DNA of 56,047 bases from Candidatus Aegiribacteria sp. (GTDB taxonomy: Bacteria; Fermentibacterota; Fermentibacteria; Fermentibacterales; JCC-6): positions 1 to 56,047 of the forward strand of contig JAUVLV010000011.1 of NCBI GenBank assembly GCA_030600545.1. The letters run 5' to 3'. The translations under genes were made by a program, and so were the position numbers. Below are positions 18,353 through 26,863 of the stretch, piece by piece. The notes beneath the pieces were generated by a model, which saw nothing but the letters and a program-made list of their open reading frames with translations, did not search any database and was not told the DNA's origin. Each line of letters begins with the position of its first letter. Within the stretch, counting starts at the first letter, position 1.

Positions 18353-19123
18353 TTAGCCGAATCTGCCTGAGATGTAGTCTTCCGTTCTGTTATCAACAGG
18401 ATTTGTGAACATTTCTATTGTGGGACCGAATTCTATCAGATTCCCGGCTCTTTCCGAATCGGTGAGCAGAAACGCCGTGAAATCCGACACCCTTGCGGCC
18501 TGCTGCATGTTATGTGTCACAATCACGATAGTATACTTTCTTTTAAGCTTCTCCATGAGTTCTTCTATTTTCAGAGTTGCCACCGGATCAAGGGCGGATG
18601 CAGGTTCATCCATGAGAATCACTTCCGGTTCCACTGCGAGTGCCCTCGCTATGCAGAGCCTCTGCTGCTGACCCCCTGAAAGGGAAAAAGCTGATTTTCC
18701 AAGGTCATCCTTGACCTCATCCCAGAGAGCGGCGTCCCTTATACTGTTTTCAACAATTGCCGCAAGCTTCGACTTATCTCTGATCCCATGAATACGTGGA
18801 CCGTATGCGACGTTAGCAAAGATGGATTTCGGAAAAGGATTGGGCCGCTGAAAGACCATTCCAACTTTTTTCCGGAGTCTGACAACATCCTGAGAGTAAA
18901 TATCTTCTCCGTCCACTAGAATGGTGCCCTCCGTTCTGGAATTGCTCATCAAATCGTTCATTCTGTTGAAGCTTCGAATCAGAGAACTCTTCCCGCAGCC
19001 GGAGGGTCCGATTATAGCGGTTATTCTGTTGATTGGAATATTCACGGTTATACCGTTCAGGGCCTTGAAATCTCCGTAATACAGTGAATAGTCTATTGTT
19101 TTCATTACTCCTTCTTTTGTCAT
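18353..19123 (-). CDS. pstB: Phosphate ABC transporter ATP-binding protein PstB
   Basis: The 256-aa ATPase has Walker [10 protein letters not shown], the Q-loop region [11 protein letters not shown] characteristic of PstB, the LSGGQQQR signature, Walker [14 protein letters not shown] and the switch TH. It drives phosphate import with PstC/PstA. ATG at 19123 overlaps the pstA stop by 4 bp (ATGA). A second ATG six codons later also follows a GGAG, but spacing is too short. Confidence 0.95.
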   Translation of the reverse strand: MTKEGVMKTIDYSLYYGDFKALNGITVNIPINRITAIIGPSGCGKSSLIRSFNRMNDLMSNSRTEGTILVDGEDIYSQDVVRLRKKVGMVFQRPNPFPKSIFANVAYGPRIHGIRDKSKLAAIVENSIRDAALWDEVKDDLGKSAFSLSGGQQQRLCIARALAVEPEVILMDEPASALDPVATLKIEELMEKLKRKYTIVIVTHNMQQAARVSDFTAFLLTDSERAGNLIEFGPTIEMFTNPVDNRTEDYISGRFG

Positions 19124-19965
19124 GCGGAAAGCCACCTTGATACAATGTTGATTACCAGATTAAGGAGAACGATCAGTAAAACCAGTACCGCGGCAGTAGC
19201 CAGAGCCTTGTCGAAAGCCCTGGTTTCCATGGCCAGATAGTAAACGTGAAGAGCCATTGTTCTTCCGCTGGACATGAGGGATGTCGGGGTTCTGTAGCTT
19301 CCACCCAGCGTTACATAAAATATTGCTGTTTCGCTGACAATCCTCCCGGCACTGAGTACGATTCCAGTTGATATCCCGGTTATCGCCGATGGAAGAACAA
19401 CCTTCCATATTGTCTCCCACTTGCCGGCGCCCATGGCCAGGGATGCTTCTCTGTAGGAATTCGGGACTGCCTTCAGCGCTTCCTCCGTGGTTCTGATTAT
19501 AACGGGGATAACAAGGCAGGTGCCCGCAAGGGCAGCCGACAGGATTGAAAAACCGAAATGAAGTGAGGTGACAAAGAGAGCGTACCCGAACAGGCCGAAT
19601 ATAATGGATGGTACTCCGGCCAGAGTTTCCACTCCAAATCTCGCAAAGACAACAAGTTTCTGCACGAATCTGCTTTTGATGTTATCCGCGTATTCAACGA
19701 GAAATATTCCCGCGCTCACTCCGAGCGGGGTTGCGAAAACCAGTGTTGTTATCACCAGATATACGGTTGCTACTATGGTGGAGGATATTCCGCCTTCTCC
19801 AGACAATCCTCCCCTTGGAGGTGTGAGAAAAAATTCAAGATCGATTTGACCGAATCCTTTAATAATTACATATCCGATTACAAAAAGCATGATCAATACC
19901 GTAAGACCACATGAGAGCCACATGGCAGAGAAGGCCAAATTCTGTTTAATTTTTCTTTGTATCAA
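19120..19965 (-). CDS. pstA: Phosphate ABC transporter permease PstA
   Basis: A 281-aa inner-membrane permease with six predicted helices. PstA features are [15 protein letters not shown] near the start, the ABC permease loop [24 protein letters not shown] and the late [21 protein letters not shown]. It forms the channel with PstC. The start is TTG, sharing TTGA with the pstC stop. Confidence 0.93.
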   Translation of the reverse strand: MIQRKIKQNLAFSAMWLSCGLTVLIMLFVIGYVIIKGFGQIDLEFFLTPPRGGLSGEGGISSTIVATVYLVITTLVFATPLGVSAGIFLVEYADNIKSRFVQKLVVFARFGVETLAGVPSIIFGLFGYALFVTSLHFGFSILSAALAGTCLVIPVIIRTTEEALKAVPNSYREASLAMGAGKWETIWKVVLPSAITGISTGIVLSAGRIVSETAIFYVTLGGSYRTPTSLMSSGRTMALHVYYLAMETRAFDKALATAAVLVLLIVLLNLVINIVSRWLSA

Positions 19966-20864
19966 CAGTTCTTCCCCAGGCTTCCACGTGACATGAGATA
20001 CCTCGCGGAACTGTTTACAATCATTATCAGCACGAAAAGAATAACACCGGTTGCGAACAGCGCGCTTTCGTGAAGACCTGTTGCATAGTTGATCTCAACC
20101 GCAATATTCCCTGTAAGTGTTCTTGCCCTGCTGAGAAAAATGGAAAGCGGATTCCCGGTGGAGGTTGCTGGAATGATCACAGAGTTACCGATAACCATAA
20201 TCATCGCAATAGTCTCACCGAGAGCTCTTCCCAGCCCGAGCACAATTGCGGAGATTATGCCTGACCTGGCTCCAGGTATGATAACCTTCTGAATCGTCTC
20301 CCATTTAGTCGCTCCCATGGCCAGGGAACCTTCTCTGAATTCCTTCGGCACACTTCTTATAGCATGCTCGGCCACACTTGTAATAGTGGGAAGAATCATT
20401 ACAGCCAGTACTATGGAAGCTGAAAGCAGCCCAAAACCGGTGTTTCCAGGAACATCGATTCCACGTACAATCGGAACGATAATTACCATTCCGAAAAGAC
20501 CGTACACCACCGAAGGGATGCCTGCAAGCAGTTCAATACAAGGTTTAACTATAGCTCTGAGATTGGGGCGTGCGATTTCCGAAAGGAATATCGCGCAGCC
20601 AAGGGCGAGTGGAACGCCAAGGATAACAGCACCCGCGGTAACAAGACCGGAACCGATTATCATCGCCAGAATACCGTATTGACCTTGCCCGGGTCTCCAG
20701 ACGGATTCCGTAAGGAGTTTTCCCAGGCCGATATCGCGGAAGGCTGGCAGGGCTTCCCTGAAAGTGAAGAACCCGATCATCAACACTATCAGAATTGAAG
20801 CAAGTGCGGCGAAGAGGAGGGAGTACTTCATGGCGGTATCGAACCGCTTTTTGTTTTTCCGCAC
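19962..20864 (-). CDS. pstC: Phosphate ABC transporter permease PstC
   Basis: A 300-aa permease with six hydrophobic helices. The conserved IPSVVYGLFGM segment and the cytosolic loop AIRSVPKEFREGSLAMGATKWET identify PstC. The start is GTG at 20864 with GGAAGG upstream. It lies 31 bp after pstS in the operon and overlaps pstA by 4 bp. Confidence 0.93.
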   Translation of the reverse strand: MRKNKKRFDTAMKYSLLFAALASILIVLMIGFFTFREALPAFRDIGLGKLLTESVWRPGQGQYGILAMIIGSGLVTAGAVILGVPLALGCAIFLSEIARPNLRAIVKPCIELLAGIPSVVYGLFGMVIIVPIVRGIDVPGNTGFGLLSASIVLAVMILPTITSVAEHAIRSVPKEFREGSLAMGATKWETIQKVIIPGARSGIISAIVLGLGRALGETIAMIMVIGNSVIIPATSTGNPLSIFLSRARTLTGNIAVEINYATGLHESALFATGVILFVLIMIVNSSARYLMSRGSLGKNC

Positions 20865-20895
20865 GCCAGCCTTCCTTATCGTTCAAACGGATTAA

Positions 20896-21774
20896 CTAGA
20901 TGATCGGAAGATAGCCCTCTTCGACAACTATTGCCTGGCCATCTTCGCTTATTACGAAGTCAAGAAAAGCTTGGGTTTTTTCTTCGGTTTCACCGTAGGT
21001 TACCATATTCAAAGGCCTTACGATGGAATATTCCCCCGAAACAGCGTTCTCCTCTGTAGGAAGAACACCATCGATGGCAATCGCCTTTGTCTGTTCGTCA
21101 AGATAGCCGAAGGATAGAAATCCTATTGTACCCGGTGTTACTGAAATGGTAGTTCTGACAGCGCCGTTTGAAGGCTGAAGAATGGCGCTATCAACGATAA
21201 GAACGTCTTCCATGACCATGTCTTCAAATGCAGCCCTTGTTCCTGAACCCTCTTCACGGGCAACTACCGTTATCATCATATCCTCGCCGCCGACTTCGTT
21301 CCAGTTGGTTATTTCGCCAGCGAATATCTGCCTTACCTGCTCCTTTGTAAGGGTCTCTATGATACAACCGGGTTCAGATACAACCGCTATTCCATCTCTG
21401 GCGATAGTATGTACGACCAGTTCCGGGTATTCCTGCAACTCGGAAAGCTTGATTTCCCTTGAAGCCATTCCGATATCCGCGCTCCGGTCCGCAGCCGACC
21501 TTACTCCGACACTGCTTCCCCCACCCTGCACGTATACTATTACGTCGGGTTCAAGTGCTTCAAAGGATATCGCCAGAACTTCGGCAAGTGGCTGTACAGT
21601 AGTTGAACCTACAAGGTTGAGATCACCCTCAAGGGAAGGTTCTTCGTTAACTGCTTCATTCGTTGATGATTGATCCGCTGCAGTTCCGGTTTCTTCGCCT
21701 TCACCACCGCATGCAGCAATCAGCAAAGCGAGCGCAGCGACTATTGTCAGAAATCTGCCGGTAAATAGTTTCAT
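20896..21774 (-). CDS. pstS: Phosphate-binding lipoprotein PstS
   Basis: The 292-aa protein has a lipoprotein signal ending LIAACGGEG, so it is anchored in a membrane rather than free in the periplasm. The phosphate-binding motifs of PBP_like_2/PstS proteins are visible: GSTTVQPLAE, GGGSSVGVRSAADRSADIGM (substrate loop, near residue 85) and REEGSGTRAAFED. ATG at 21774 follows AAGGAAC. It sits between the porin and pstC, consistent with outer-membrane to inner-membrane phosphate uptake. Confidence 0.93.
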   Translation of the reverse strand: MKLFTGRFLTIVAALALLIAACGGEGEETGTAADQSSTNEAVNEEPSLEGDLNLVGSTTVQPLAEVLAISFEALEPDVIVYVQGGGSSVGVRSAADRSADIGMASREIKLSELQEYPELVVHTIARDGIAVVSEPGCIIETLTKEQVRQIFAGEITNWNEVGGEDMMITVVAREEGSGTRAAFEDMVMEDVLIVDSAILQPSNGAVRTTISVTPGTIGFLSFGYLDEQTKAIAIDGVLPTEENAVSGEYSIVRPLNMVTYGETEEKTQAFLDFVISEDGQAIVVEEGYLPII

Positions 21775-21819
21775 TGTGTTCCTTTCTGTCATTTTCAGTA
21801 AGATTGTTCCCGAGAATGT

Positions 21820-22881
21820 TTAGAATTTCATTCTCCAGCCCAGGTACATGTCGGTATAACCGTCCGTGTTATCATCCTGGAAAGTGTAATTACGTCCGCC
21901 GATCTGCAGAGTATTCTTGCCGCTGTACAGGTCGAGATTAAGACAGAAATCAATTGCGCCGTAGTCATTCTCCGGATCCGTACTGCCTTCGTAAGCGGGA
22001 CTGCAACTCTCGTAGCGAATTGCCGGTCTGATCGCCTGGATGACGGAACTGTCAAGTTCGAACTCCGGAGCCAGTGTGAATGCATACGCACTTGCATCGT
22101 TCATGTCAGCTGTATCGGATGCAGCTTTTCCGAGAATCAGGTATTCGCCGACGAAATTCAGTGTGGAAGTTTCACCTAGAGGATAATTTACTACCGCATA
22201 GAAATCCATACCGTTCGCGGACCAGGTATCGGTATTGGTGCTATCGGGATCGTCCACCGTGTGGTGCCCGAAGGCGCCTGCAATTGTTATACCGTCAACA
22301 GGCTCGATCTCGCCCCTGATGGTGAACTGCTTGTTACTGTCATCTTCCGGTTCGTTATCACCTGCACCGTTCGTAAAAGATACATCGAAGTCGACCATGT
22401 CGAAGGTGAGGTTGAGGTTGGCACCGATATCACGCTTGCCGAATTTCTTGAATTCACTTCCGTCCGTAAGGACAGCCCGGCTGAGGAAGTACATGCTGCT
22501 GCTCGAACGGGTGTAGTTGTAACCGAAGGGTCTTTTGAACTGACCCATAGTGAATGAAAAATTCTCATTGAAGTGCAGGTTGGCAACGATGTCCTCTGTA
22601 GTAAGACTGAGGTCTTCGTATTCACCTTCGTATTTCGTGGGTTTTGCTTTGAATGCTATCTTTGCATCAAGCCATTCGTTAAGAGTCGGCAGCCATTCCA
22701 TGGATGCGATAACATCAAATCCCATATCGGGATCGGCGTCTTCCTCTCCGTAAATGTAAAGATCGGAGATCACGTATCCCTTGAATTTCAGGAGTTCAGC
22801 TCCGCCGGTGGCGAACTCACCCGAGGCGAATACCGACCCCGCAAGGATGAAAACAATTAGAACGTACTTCATTACGTTCAT
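21820..22881 (-). CDS. Phosphate-selective porin (OprO/OprP family)
   Basis: The 353-aa outer-membrane protein has a signal peptide (MNVMKYVLIVFILAGSVFAS) and alternating hydrophobic strands that end with the aromatic-terminated strand MYLGWRMKF, the usual closure of a beta-barrel. GQFKRPFGYNYTRSSSSMYF matches the OprO/P family core. Its position, directly after phoR and before pstS, and the Pho-box array in front support a phosphate channel. The ATG at 22881 has GGGGG seven bases upstream. Confidence 0.85.
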   Translation of the reverse strand: MNVMKYVLIVFILAGSVFASGEFATGGAELLKFKGYVISDLYIYGEEDADPDMGFDVIASMEWLPTLNEWLDAKIAFKAKPTKYEGEYEDLSLTTEDIVANLHFNENFSFTMGQFKRPFGYNYTRSSSSMYFLSRAVLTDGSEFKKFGKRDIGANLNLTFDMVDFDVSFTNGAGDNEPEDDSNKQFTIRGEIEPVDGITIAGAFGHHTVDDPDSTNTDTWSANGMDFYAVVNYPLGETSTLNFVGEYLILGKAASDTADMNDASAYAFTLAPEFELDSSVIQAIRPAIRYESCSPAYEGSTDPENDYGAIDFCLNLDLYSGKNTLQIGGRNYTFQDDNTDGYTDMYLGWRMKF

Positions 22882-22948
22882 TCAAATACCCCCTTTATAA
22901 GGTTTATATTACAGTTCCAGGTTACATGGGGGTAAAATTGATTCTGTT

Positions 22949-22988
22949 TGTTAAGGAAGTGTCTGCTTTTTGTTAAGCTTCTGTTAAG
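22949..22988 (-). promoter_or_regulatory. Pho box: four 11-bp-spaced CTTAACA repeats
   Basis: On the minus strand, CTTAACA occurs at 22988-22982, 22977-22971 and 22955-22949, with a degenerate copy (GCAGACA) at 22966-22960. The period is exactly 11 bp throughout. This is the spacing of PhoB/PhoP direct repeats, and the unit resembles the Bacillus TTAACA-N5 box. A TAATAT -10-like element lies between the array and the porin ATG (68 bp away). The array probably binds the PhoB encoded at 24722 to switch on porin-pst-phoU. Confidence 0.75.
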
Positions 22989-22991
22989 AAG

Positions 22992-24725
22992 TTATTTGAA
23001 GGGCACATTCTCAGGTAGTCCTACCGTGAACATCGTTCCCGATCCCGGTGTACTTGATACACGTACCCATCCGCCGTGAAGAGTTACAATATGCTTCACT
23101 ATGGCAAGGCCGAGTCCAGTACCTCCACGGTTTCTTGATCTTGCTTTATCAACTACGTAGAACCTTTCAAAAAGCCTGGCAAGTTGTTCTTCTTCTATAC
23201 CTATCCCTGTATCGGAAACAACGATGGTTACGAAATGCCCTCTCGCCCCGATCCTCACCGTTACAGCTCCCGAAGCGGTATACCGGATGGCATTCTCAAA
23301 AAGATTGATAAGAACCTGCTCCATTCGGAATCTGTCCGCCTGGATTACGGGAATGTGCGTTTCCGTTTCAACTATCAGCTCAAGACCCTTTTCTTCAGCT
23401 CTGGTTCTGAAGAGTTCAATTGTAGTGTTCACCACGTCTTTCAGATTCACTTCAGATACGTCCAGTGTCGTCATGGGATGTTCCAGTTCGGAGAGTATTC
23501 TGATATCATCTACAATCCTGATAAGCCTGTCTGTGTTTTTCAGAATGATTCCCATATACTTTCTGTCTTCACCCGAGAGATTATCAAGGATGGTTTCACC
23601 ATAACCTTTAATCGATGTAAGCGGGGTTCTCAGTTCATGCGAGGCGTTATCCGCAAATTCCTTCTTTACCCTTACGGTTTCTACTATCTCTGTGATATCC
23701 CTGAATGTGATAACGAACTGATCGGTTTCAGGGATACCGGCTGCCCTGGCTGAGAATACGTTTCCGGCGGTACATATCTCACCGGAAACAGTTCCACTGT
23801 TAAGAACCTTTTCTACGAAATCCCTGAATTCACCGTTTGAAATAAAATCAAGATACGTGCATCCTTCTCCGTGTTCGCCGGCATCTGACATTCTCCTGAA
23901 ACTCCTGTTAGCGGTTATCACAATGCCTCCCGTGTCAATGACAAGCAGACCTTCAACAACTGATTCGAGGATTGCATCCAGACTGGCATTCTTGCCTGAC
24001 AGTTCTTCTATGAGTTCATCTGTCCTGGATATCATTCCGTTGATATACGAAGCCAGCCTGCTGAGTTCACTTACGGAACAGGGGGCAATCCTTATGGAAT
24101 AATCACCTTCTTCAACCTTTCGTGTTGCATCCGCAATATTCCTTATCGGATCGGCAAAACTTCTGGAGAAGAACCATGCAATGATCAGACCTGCAACAAG
24201 AACTACTAACATCACGATAGCCATATCTGAAAGTACTTCATGCAGAATGGATTTCTGGTCAGATAAGTAAAGACTTGTCCTTATGACCGCAGGGATCGAA
24301 TCGCCAATCTCAACCGGGACAGCAATGTACAACATATCTTTGTTAAGTGTTGCACTATATCTGGACGATGTCCCAATCATACCGTTGAAGGCGCAGATGA
24401 CTTCCGGTCTTGTTCTATGATTCTCCATACTGTCCGGTTGTTCGTCAGAATCTGCAAGCACGATGCCGTCTCTTGTGATCAGTGTAATCCTGAGGTTCAA
24501 CCTTCTACCCAGTTCGTCAGCGATGGAATCAAGCTCTACCGGTTCATTCCCCAACAGGGGAGCAAAAGTGAACTCCAGTGCCTCGGCGGTTTTTGTAAGA
24601 TTCGACATGGCAAGAGAATTGAACTTGGATTTTATCGTATTGAAAATCAATACAGGCGCTAGAACTGCAAGGATAAGGATAACCATCAGAAATCCGGAGA
24701 ACGATCTCCTGAAAATGGTTTTCAA
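22992..24725 (-). CDS. phoR: Phosphate-regulon sensor histidine kinase PhoR
   Basis: A 577-aa membrane kinase. Residues 10-30 and about 165-188 are transmembrane and flank a periplasmic domain of about 135 aa; HAMP follows (SRSFADPIRNIADATRKVEEGD), then a PAS domain (about 255-340), HisKA with ASHELRTPLTSIKGYGE and HATPase_c (NLFENAIRYT, DTGIGI, GGTGLGLAIVKHI). The periplasmic domain is larger than in E. coli PhoR and like that of Bacillus PhoR. The start is TTG within TTGA shared with phoB. Confidence 0.88.
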   Translation of the reverse strand: MKTIFRRSFSGFLMVILILAVLAPVLIFNTIKSKFNSLAMSNLTKTAEALEFTFAPLLGNEPVELDSIADELGRRLNLRITLITRDGIVLADSDEQPDSMENHRTRPEVICAFNGMIGTSSRYSATLNKDMLYIAVPVEIGDSIPAVIRTSLYLSDQKSILHEVLSDMAIVMLVVLVAGLIIAWFFSRSFADPIRNIADATRKVEEGDYSIRIAPCSVSELSRLASYINGMISRTDELIEELSGKNASLDAILESVVEGLLVIDTGGIVITANRSFRRMSDAGEHGEGCTYLDFISNGEFRDFVEKVLNSGTVSGEICTAGNVFSARAAGIPETDQFVITFRDITEIVETVRVKKEFADNASHELRTPLTSIKGYGETILDNLSGEDRKYMGIILKNTDRLIRIVDDIRILSELEHPMTTLDVSEVNLKDVVNTTIELFRTRAEEKGLELIVETETHIPVIQADRFRMEQVLINLFENAIRYTASGAVTVRIGARGHFVTIVVSDTGIGIEEEQLARLFERFYVVDKARSRNRGGTGLGLAIVKHIVTLHGGWVRVSSTPGSGTMFTVGLPENVPFK

Positions 24726-25417
24726 CTTCTCTCCGAAAGTCTGTAGCCGATTCCCCTGACGTTCTCGATCAGTTTCCCGGTTTCACCAAGTTTGCTTCGC
24801 AGGTGAGCAACATGAACATCTATTGTACGCTCGGTTACATACTTCTCGCCCTGCCATAGAATATCCAGAAGTCTGCTGCGGGAGAAAACCCTTCCCCTCC
24901 CCCTGGCCAGGGTTTGAAGCAGTTTGAACTCGGTGGATGTAAGATCTGCCTTAACTCCATTCACCATGACTGTAAATTTATCAGTATCGATTATCATTGC
25001 ACCATTTACGGTGATGATACCATGACCTGCTTCTTCTATGATACTTCTTCTCAGTACGGCTTTGACCCTGGCTACAAGCTCTCTGGGAGAGAAGGGTTTT
25101 ACGACGTAGTCATCCGCTCCCATTTCCAGGCCGGCGACTCTGTCAGACTCATCCACCATGGCCGTAAGCATGATTATCGGCAGATCGGCTGCATAATCCA
25201 ATGATCGAATCATCCGGCATACTTCCGTACCATGAATGTCTGGAAGCATAAGATCCAGGATAACCAGATCAGGAACATTAGTCTTCAGTGTATTAAGAAA
25301 GGCTGTGGAATTCTCGAATTTCATAACACTGAAACCGGCACGATTGAGATGTATGGATACGAGTTCAAGAATATCAGCCTCATCATCAACAACCGCTATG
25401 CGCTTTCGAGTTATCAT
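24722..25417 (-). CDS. phoB: Phosphate-regulon response regulator PhoB
   Basis: The 231-aa protein has an OmpR/PhoB layout: receiver domain with acidic pocket VVDDEAD, phosphoacceptor in LVILDLMLPD and KPFSPRELVARV, then a winged-helix DNA-binding domain (LTSTEFKLLQTLARGRGRVFSR and ERTIDVHVAHLRSKLG). I chose ATG at 25417 (MITRKRIAVVDDE), two bases after the tautomerase stop. It is coupled to phoR and probably binds the repeats at 22949-22988. Confidence 0.9.
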   Translation of the reverse strand: MITRKRIAVVDDEADILELVSIHLNRAGFSVMKFENSTAFLNTLKTNVPDLVILDLMLPDIHGTEVCRMIRSLDYAADLPIIMLTAMVDESDRVAGLEMGADDYVVKPFSPRELVARVKAVLRRSIIEEAGHGIITVNGAMIIDTDKFTVMVNGVKADLTSTEFKLLQTLARGRGRVFSRSRLLDILWQGEKYVTERTIDVHVAHLRSKLGETGKLIENVRGIGYRLSERS

Positions 25418-25419
25418 CT

Positions 25420-25767
25420 CTATCTGAAAGTCCTTCCCTGCCACGCCCAGTTCTCACCAGGTACATCAGAAAAGATAATGTATATCCTGTCGGAGGAAAT
25501 CCCGAGTGTTTCTTCAAGTACTTCAGAAACAGCTGCGGCAATACTTCCGTTCACTGACGGATTCAACCCGCCGATGCTCATTATCTGAACAAGGGCTGCA
25601 TTGTCCGATTCCCCTGAAATAAGAATGTTGCTCTGATTGATGGAAACCATGACGTACTCCGTTGGCTTGCCTGTTTCTTCGGATACTATCGATGCAAGCT
25701 TTTCCGCAAGCTCTATTTTACTTTCATTGCCTGGATTGATATCGGTTTCAAGTCTGATAAGGGGCAT
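25420..25767 (-). CDS. MIF-like tautomerase
   Basis: A 115-aa protein of the macrophage migration inhibitory factor superfamily, tautomerase/trimer fold. After Met removal the N-terminus is Pro (MPLIRLETDI), the catalytic base of this superfamily, and Lys near residue 33 plus the SINQSNILISG and IYIIFSDVPGENWAW segments fit MIF proteins. Bacterial substrate is unknown; phenylpyruvate-type tautomerase activity is possible. ATG at 25767 has AAGGA upstream. It is two bases ahead of phoB, an unusual partner for a phosphate two-component system. Confidence 0.85.
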   Translation of the reverse strand: MPLIRLETDINPGNESKIELAEKLASIVSEETGKPTEYVMVSINQSNILISGESDNAALVQIMSIGGLNPSVNGSIAAAVSEVLEETLGISSDRIYIIFSDVPGENWAWQGRTFR

Positions 25768-25834
25768 AATAACGAATCCTTTCTGTTGAGATGCCTGCTT
25801 ACACTCGGATAAATGTAAGAAGAAACAACCCAGA

Positions 25835-25956
25835 ATGTCCATCCTTTCAGATCAACCATGCTTTGAGAATATTCATATTTGTTTGGAATTAACCATATGT
25901 GAACCTGGGGGGTTATAACTCTGAGAATGAGATCTGGAATTAATCAGCTGGAAAGC
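25835..25956 (+). repeat. Direct repeat copy 1 (duplicated 5' end of cNMP-binding gene)
   Basis: 122 bp almost identical to 26864-26983: only a few substitutions and short indels. It contains the same promoter-like AT-rich sequence, the G-run and the ATG with the first nine codons (MRSGINQLE) of the cNMP-binding gene. The reading frame then runs into unrelated sequence. It lies just upstream of the divergent MIF-like gene. Confidence 0.9.
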
Positions 25957-26060
25957 CTGCCACATTCGAAACTTACGACTATACGTTCCGAACTTACTAC
26001 GATACAGAAGTACCCATCGAACGTAATACCTGGGCGATTGTGAAGTCCATCTTCAACTAG
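25957..26060 (+). pseudogene. Orphan C-terminal remnant of an unidentified protein
   Basis: Right after direct repeat copy 1, a frame of 34 codons ends at TAG 26058-26060. It reads as a plausible protein tail rich in aromatic and charged residues (TFETYDYTFRTYYDTE, then RNTWAIVKSIFN). It has no start: an in-frame TAA lies within the repeat. I infer that the rearrangement that made copy 1 removed the front of this gene. Family not recognised. Confidence 0.45.
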
Positions 26061-26185
26061 CCCGCACTTTTATTCGGAGGGGTGAAGCTGCTTCGGAAGG
26101 TTTTGCCCGAATGGCGGAAAATCCAAATTCCTATTGCTTTTTTCCTTAGCTCCTGTATTATGTTGCATAAGAGGGTGAAGCAATA

Positions 26186-26204
26186 TCGATTGGAAACCAA
26201 TTGA
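26186..26204. other. Short hairpin TCGATTGG / CCAATTGA
   Basis: Eight-bp stem with one G-U pair and AAA loop in a gene-free stretch (26061-26373) between the orphan tail and the small secreted protein. No U-tract follows. Nothing else in 26061-26300 looks coding on either strand. Confidence 0.4.
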
Positions 26205-26305
26205 CATAGTTTCTTTTATTGCTCATGTTAAATAAGTGTTCGGCAGGTATTGTGTATCTATCAACGTTACTGCAAGCATATTAACCATGCTTGATACTGA
26301 CTGCC

Positions 26306-26349
26306 ATCCGGCAGATGTACGATAACAGGATTCGGTTATTCTGCCGGAT
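26306..26349. other. Large hairpin upstream of small secreted protein
   Basis: Perfect 10-bp arms ATCCGGCAGA (26306-26315) and TCTGCCGGAT (26340-26349), with an inner pair ATAAC/GTTAT (26322-26326 and 26335-26339). It ends 24 bp before the ATG at 26374 and could be an operator, a 5'-UTR structure or the end of a small mobile element. It is not followed by a T-run on either strand. Confidence 0.65.
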
Positions 26350-26373
26350 CCAAATGGAAAAGGATGTGGCGAT

Positions 26374-26694
26374 ATGAGGAAAACTCTGGTTACATTGATA
26401 TCGATGATCGTGCTCATTTCAGTTTCTGCAGGAACCGCCTTCGCTGAAGACAATGTCAGAATTCCGACTGTAACAATAACCCTCACCGAGGAACAGTTGG
26501 CGGTCGTTGAAATAAGACCCCTTGTAGAGGTGACCATCCAGCTCACTCAAGATCAAATATCAATCATCGTTCATAACTTCCCCAAGGTCGAAGTAACTGA
26601 ACTCACACTCTCGACAGCGCATGTGCGCAGAGGTGACACGGTTCTGTTGGAATATGACGGACGAACAGGGATTAACCCCGTTCCGACTCCCTGA
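26374..26694 (+). CDS. Small secreted protein of unknown function
   Basis: 106 aa with a clear signal peptide: MRKTLVTLISMIVLISVSAG, cleavage probably after TAFA (residue 24). The mature part of about 82 aa is strand-rich and holds two similar LTEEQLAVVEIRP / LTQDQISIIVHNF units, suggesting an internal duplication, and ends RTGINPVPTP. AAGGATG lies upstream of the ATG. It is bracketed by the 120-bp direct repeats and preceded by the large hairpin, so it may be part of an inserted or duplicated cassette. Confidence 0.65.
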   Translation: MRKTLVTLISMIVLISVSAGTAFAEDNVRIPTVTITLTEEQLAVVEIRPLVEVTIQLTQDQISIIVHNFPKVEVTELTLSTAHVRRGDTVLLEYDGRTGINPVPTP

Positions 26695-26734
26695 CCTGCC
26701 GGACATCAAGTTGTAATAATCCGATAATGAGATG

Positions 26735-26754
26735 CCCCCGGCTCAGCCCGGGGG
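26735..26754 (+). terminator. GC hairpin after small secreted protein (possible terminator)
   Basis: Seven-bp stem CCCCCGG/CCGGGGG with a CTCAGC loop, 40 bp after the stop of the small secreted gene. It lacks a T-run, so it would be an atypical terminator. Confidence 0.5.
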
Positions 26755-26773
26755 ACACTTAGACATAATGGTT

Positions 26774-26835
26774 GGATCACCGCTTCCGATAGGGTAACTT
26801 ACCCTTATTGGAAACTTCAACCAGAAGGGTGGTCC
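26774..26835 (+). ncRNA. Nested stem-loop of unknown class
   Basis: Outer stem GGATCACC (26774-26781) pairs with GGTGGTCC (26828-26835); inside, CCGATAGGGTA (26786-26796) pairs with 26800-26811 as an 11-bp stem with one bulge and a 3-nt loop. The fold precedes copy 2 of the direct repeat and the cNMP-binding gene. I do not recognise a known riboswitch; it may be a leader RNA, a mobile-element end or chance. Confidence 0.35.
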
Positions 26836-26863
26836 GAAATGTTCATACGTTACGTAGGCTTCG

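Noticed and set aside
25235-25588. Plus-strand frames antisense to phoB and the MIF-like gene
   Set aside because: Shadows of real genes; codon pattern fits only the minus strand.
26774-26835. Integron attC site
   Set aside because: It lacks the paired R-box core sites (GTTRRRY and RYYYAAC) and no integrase is present.
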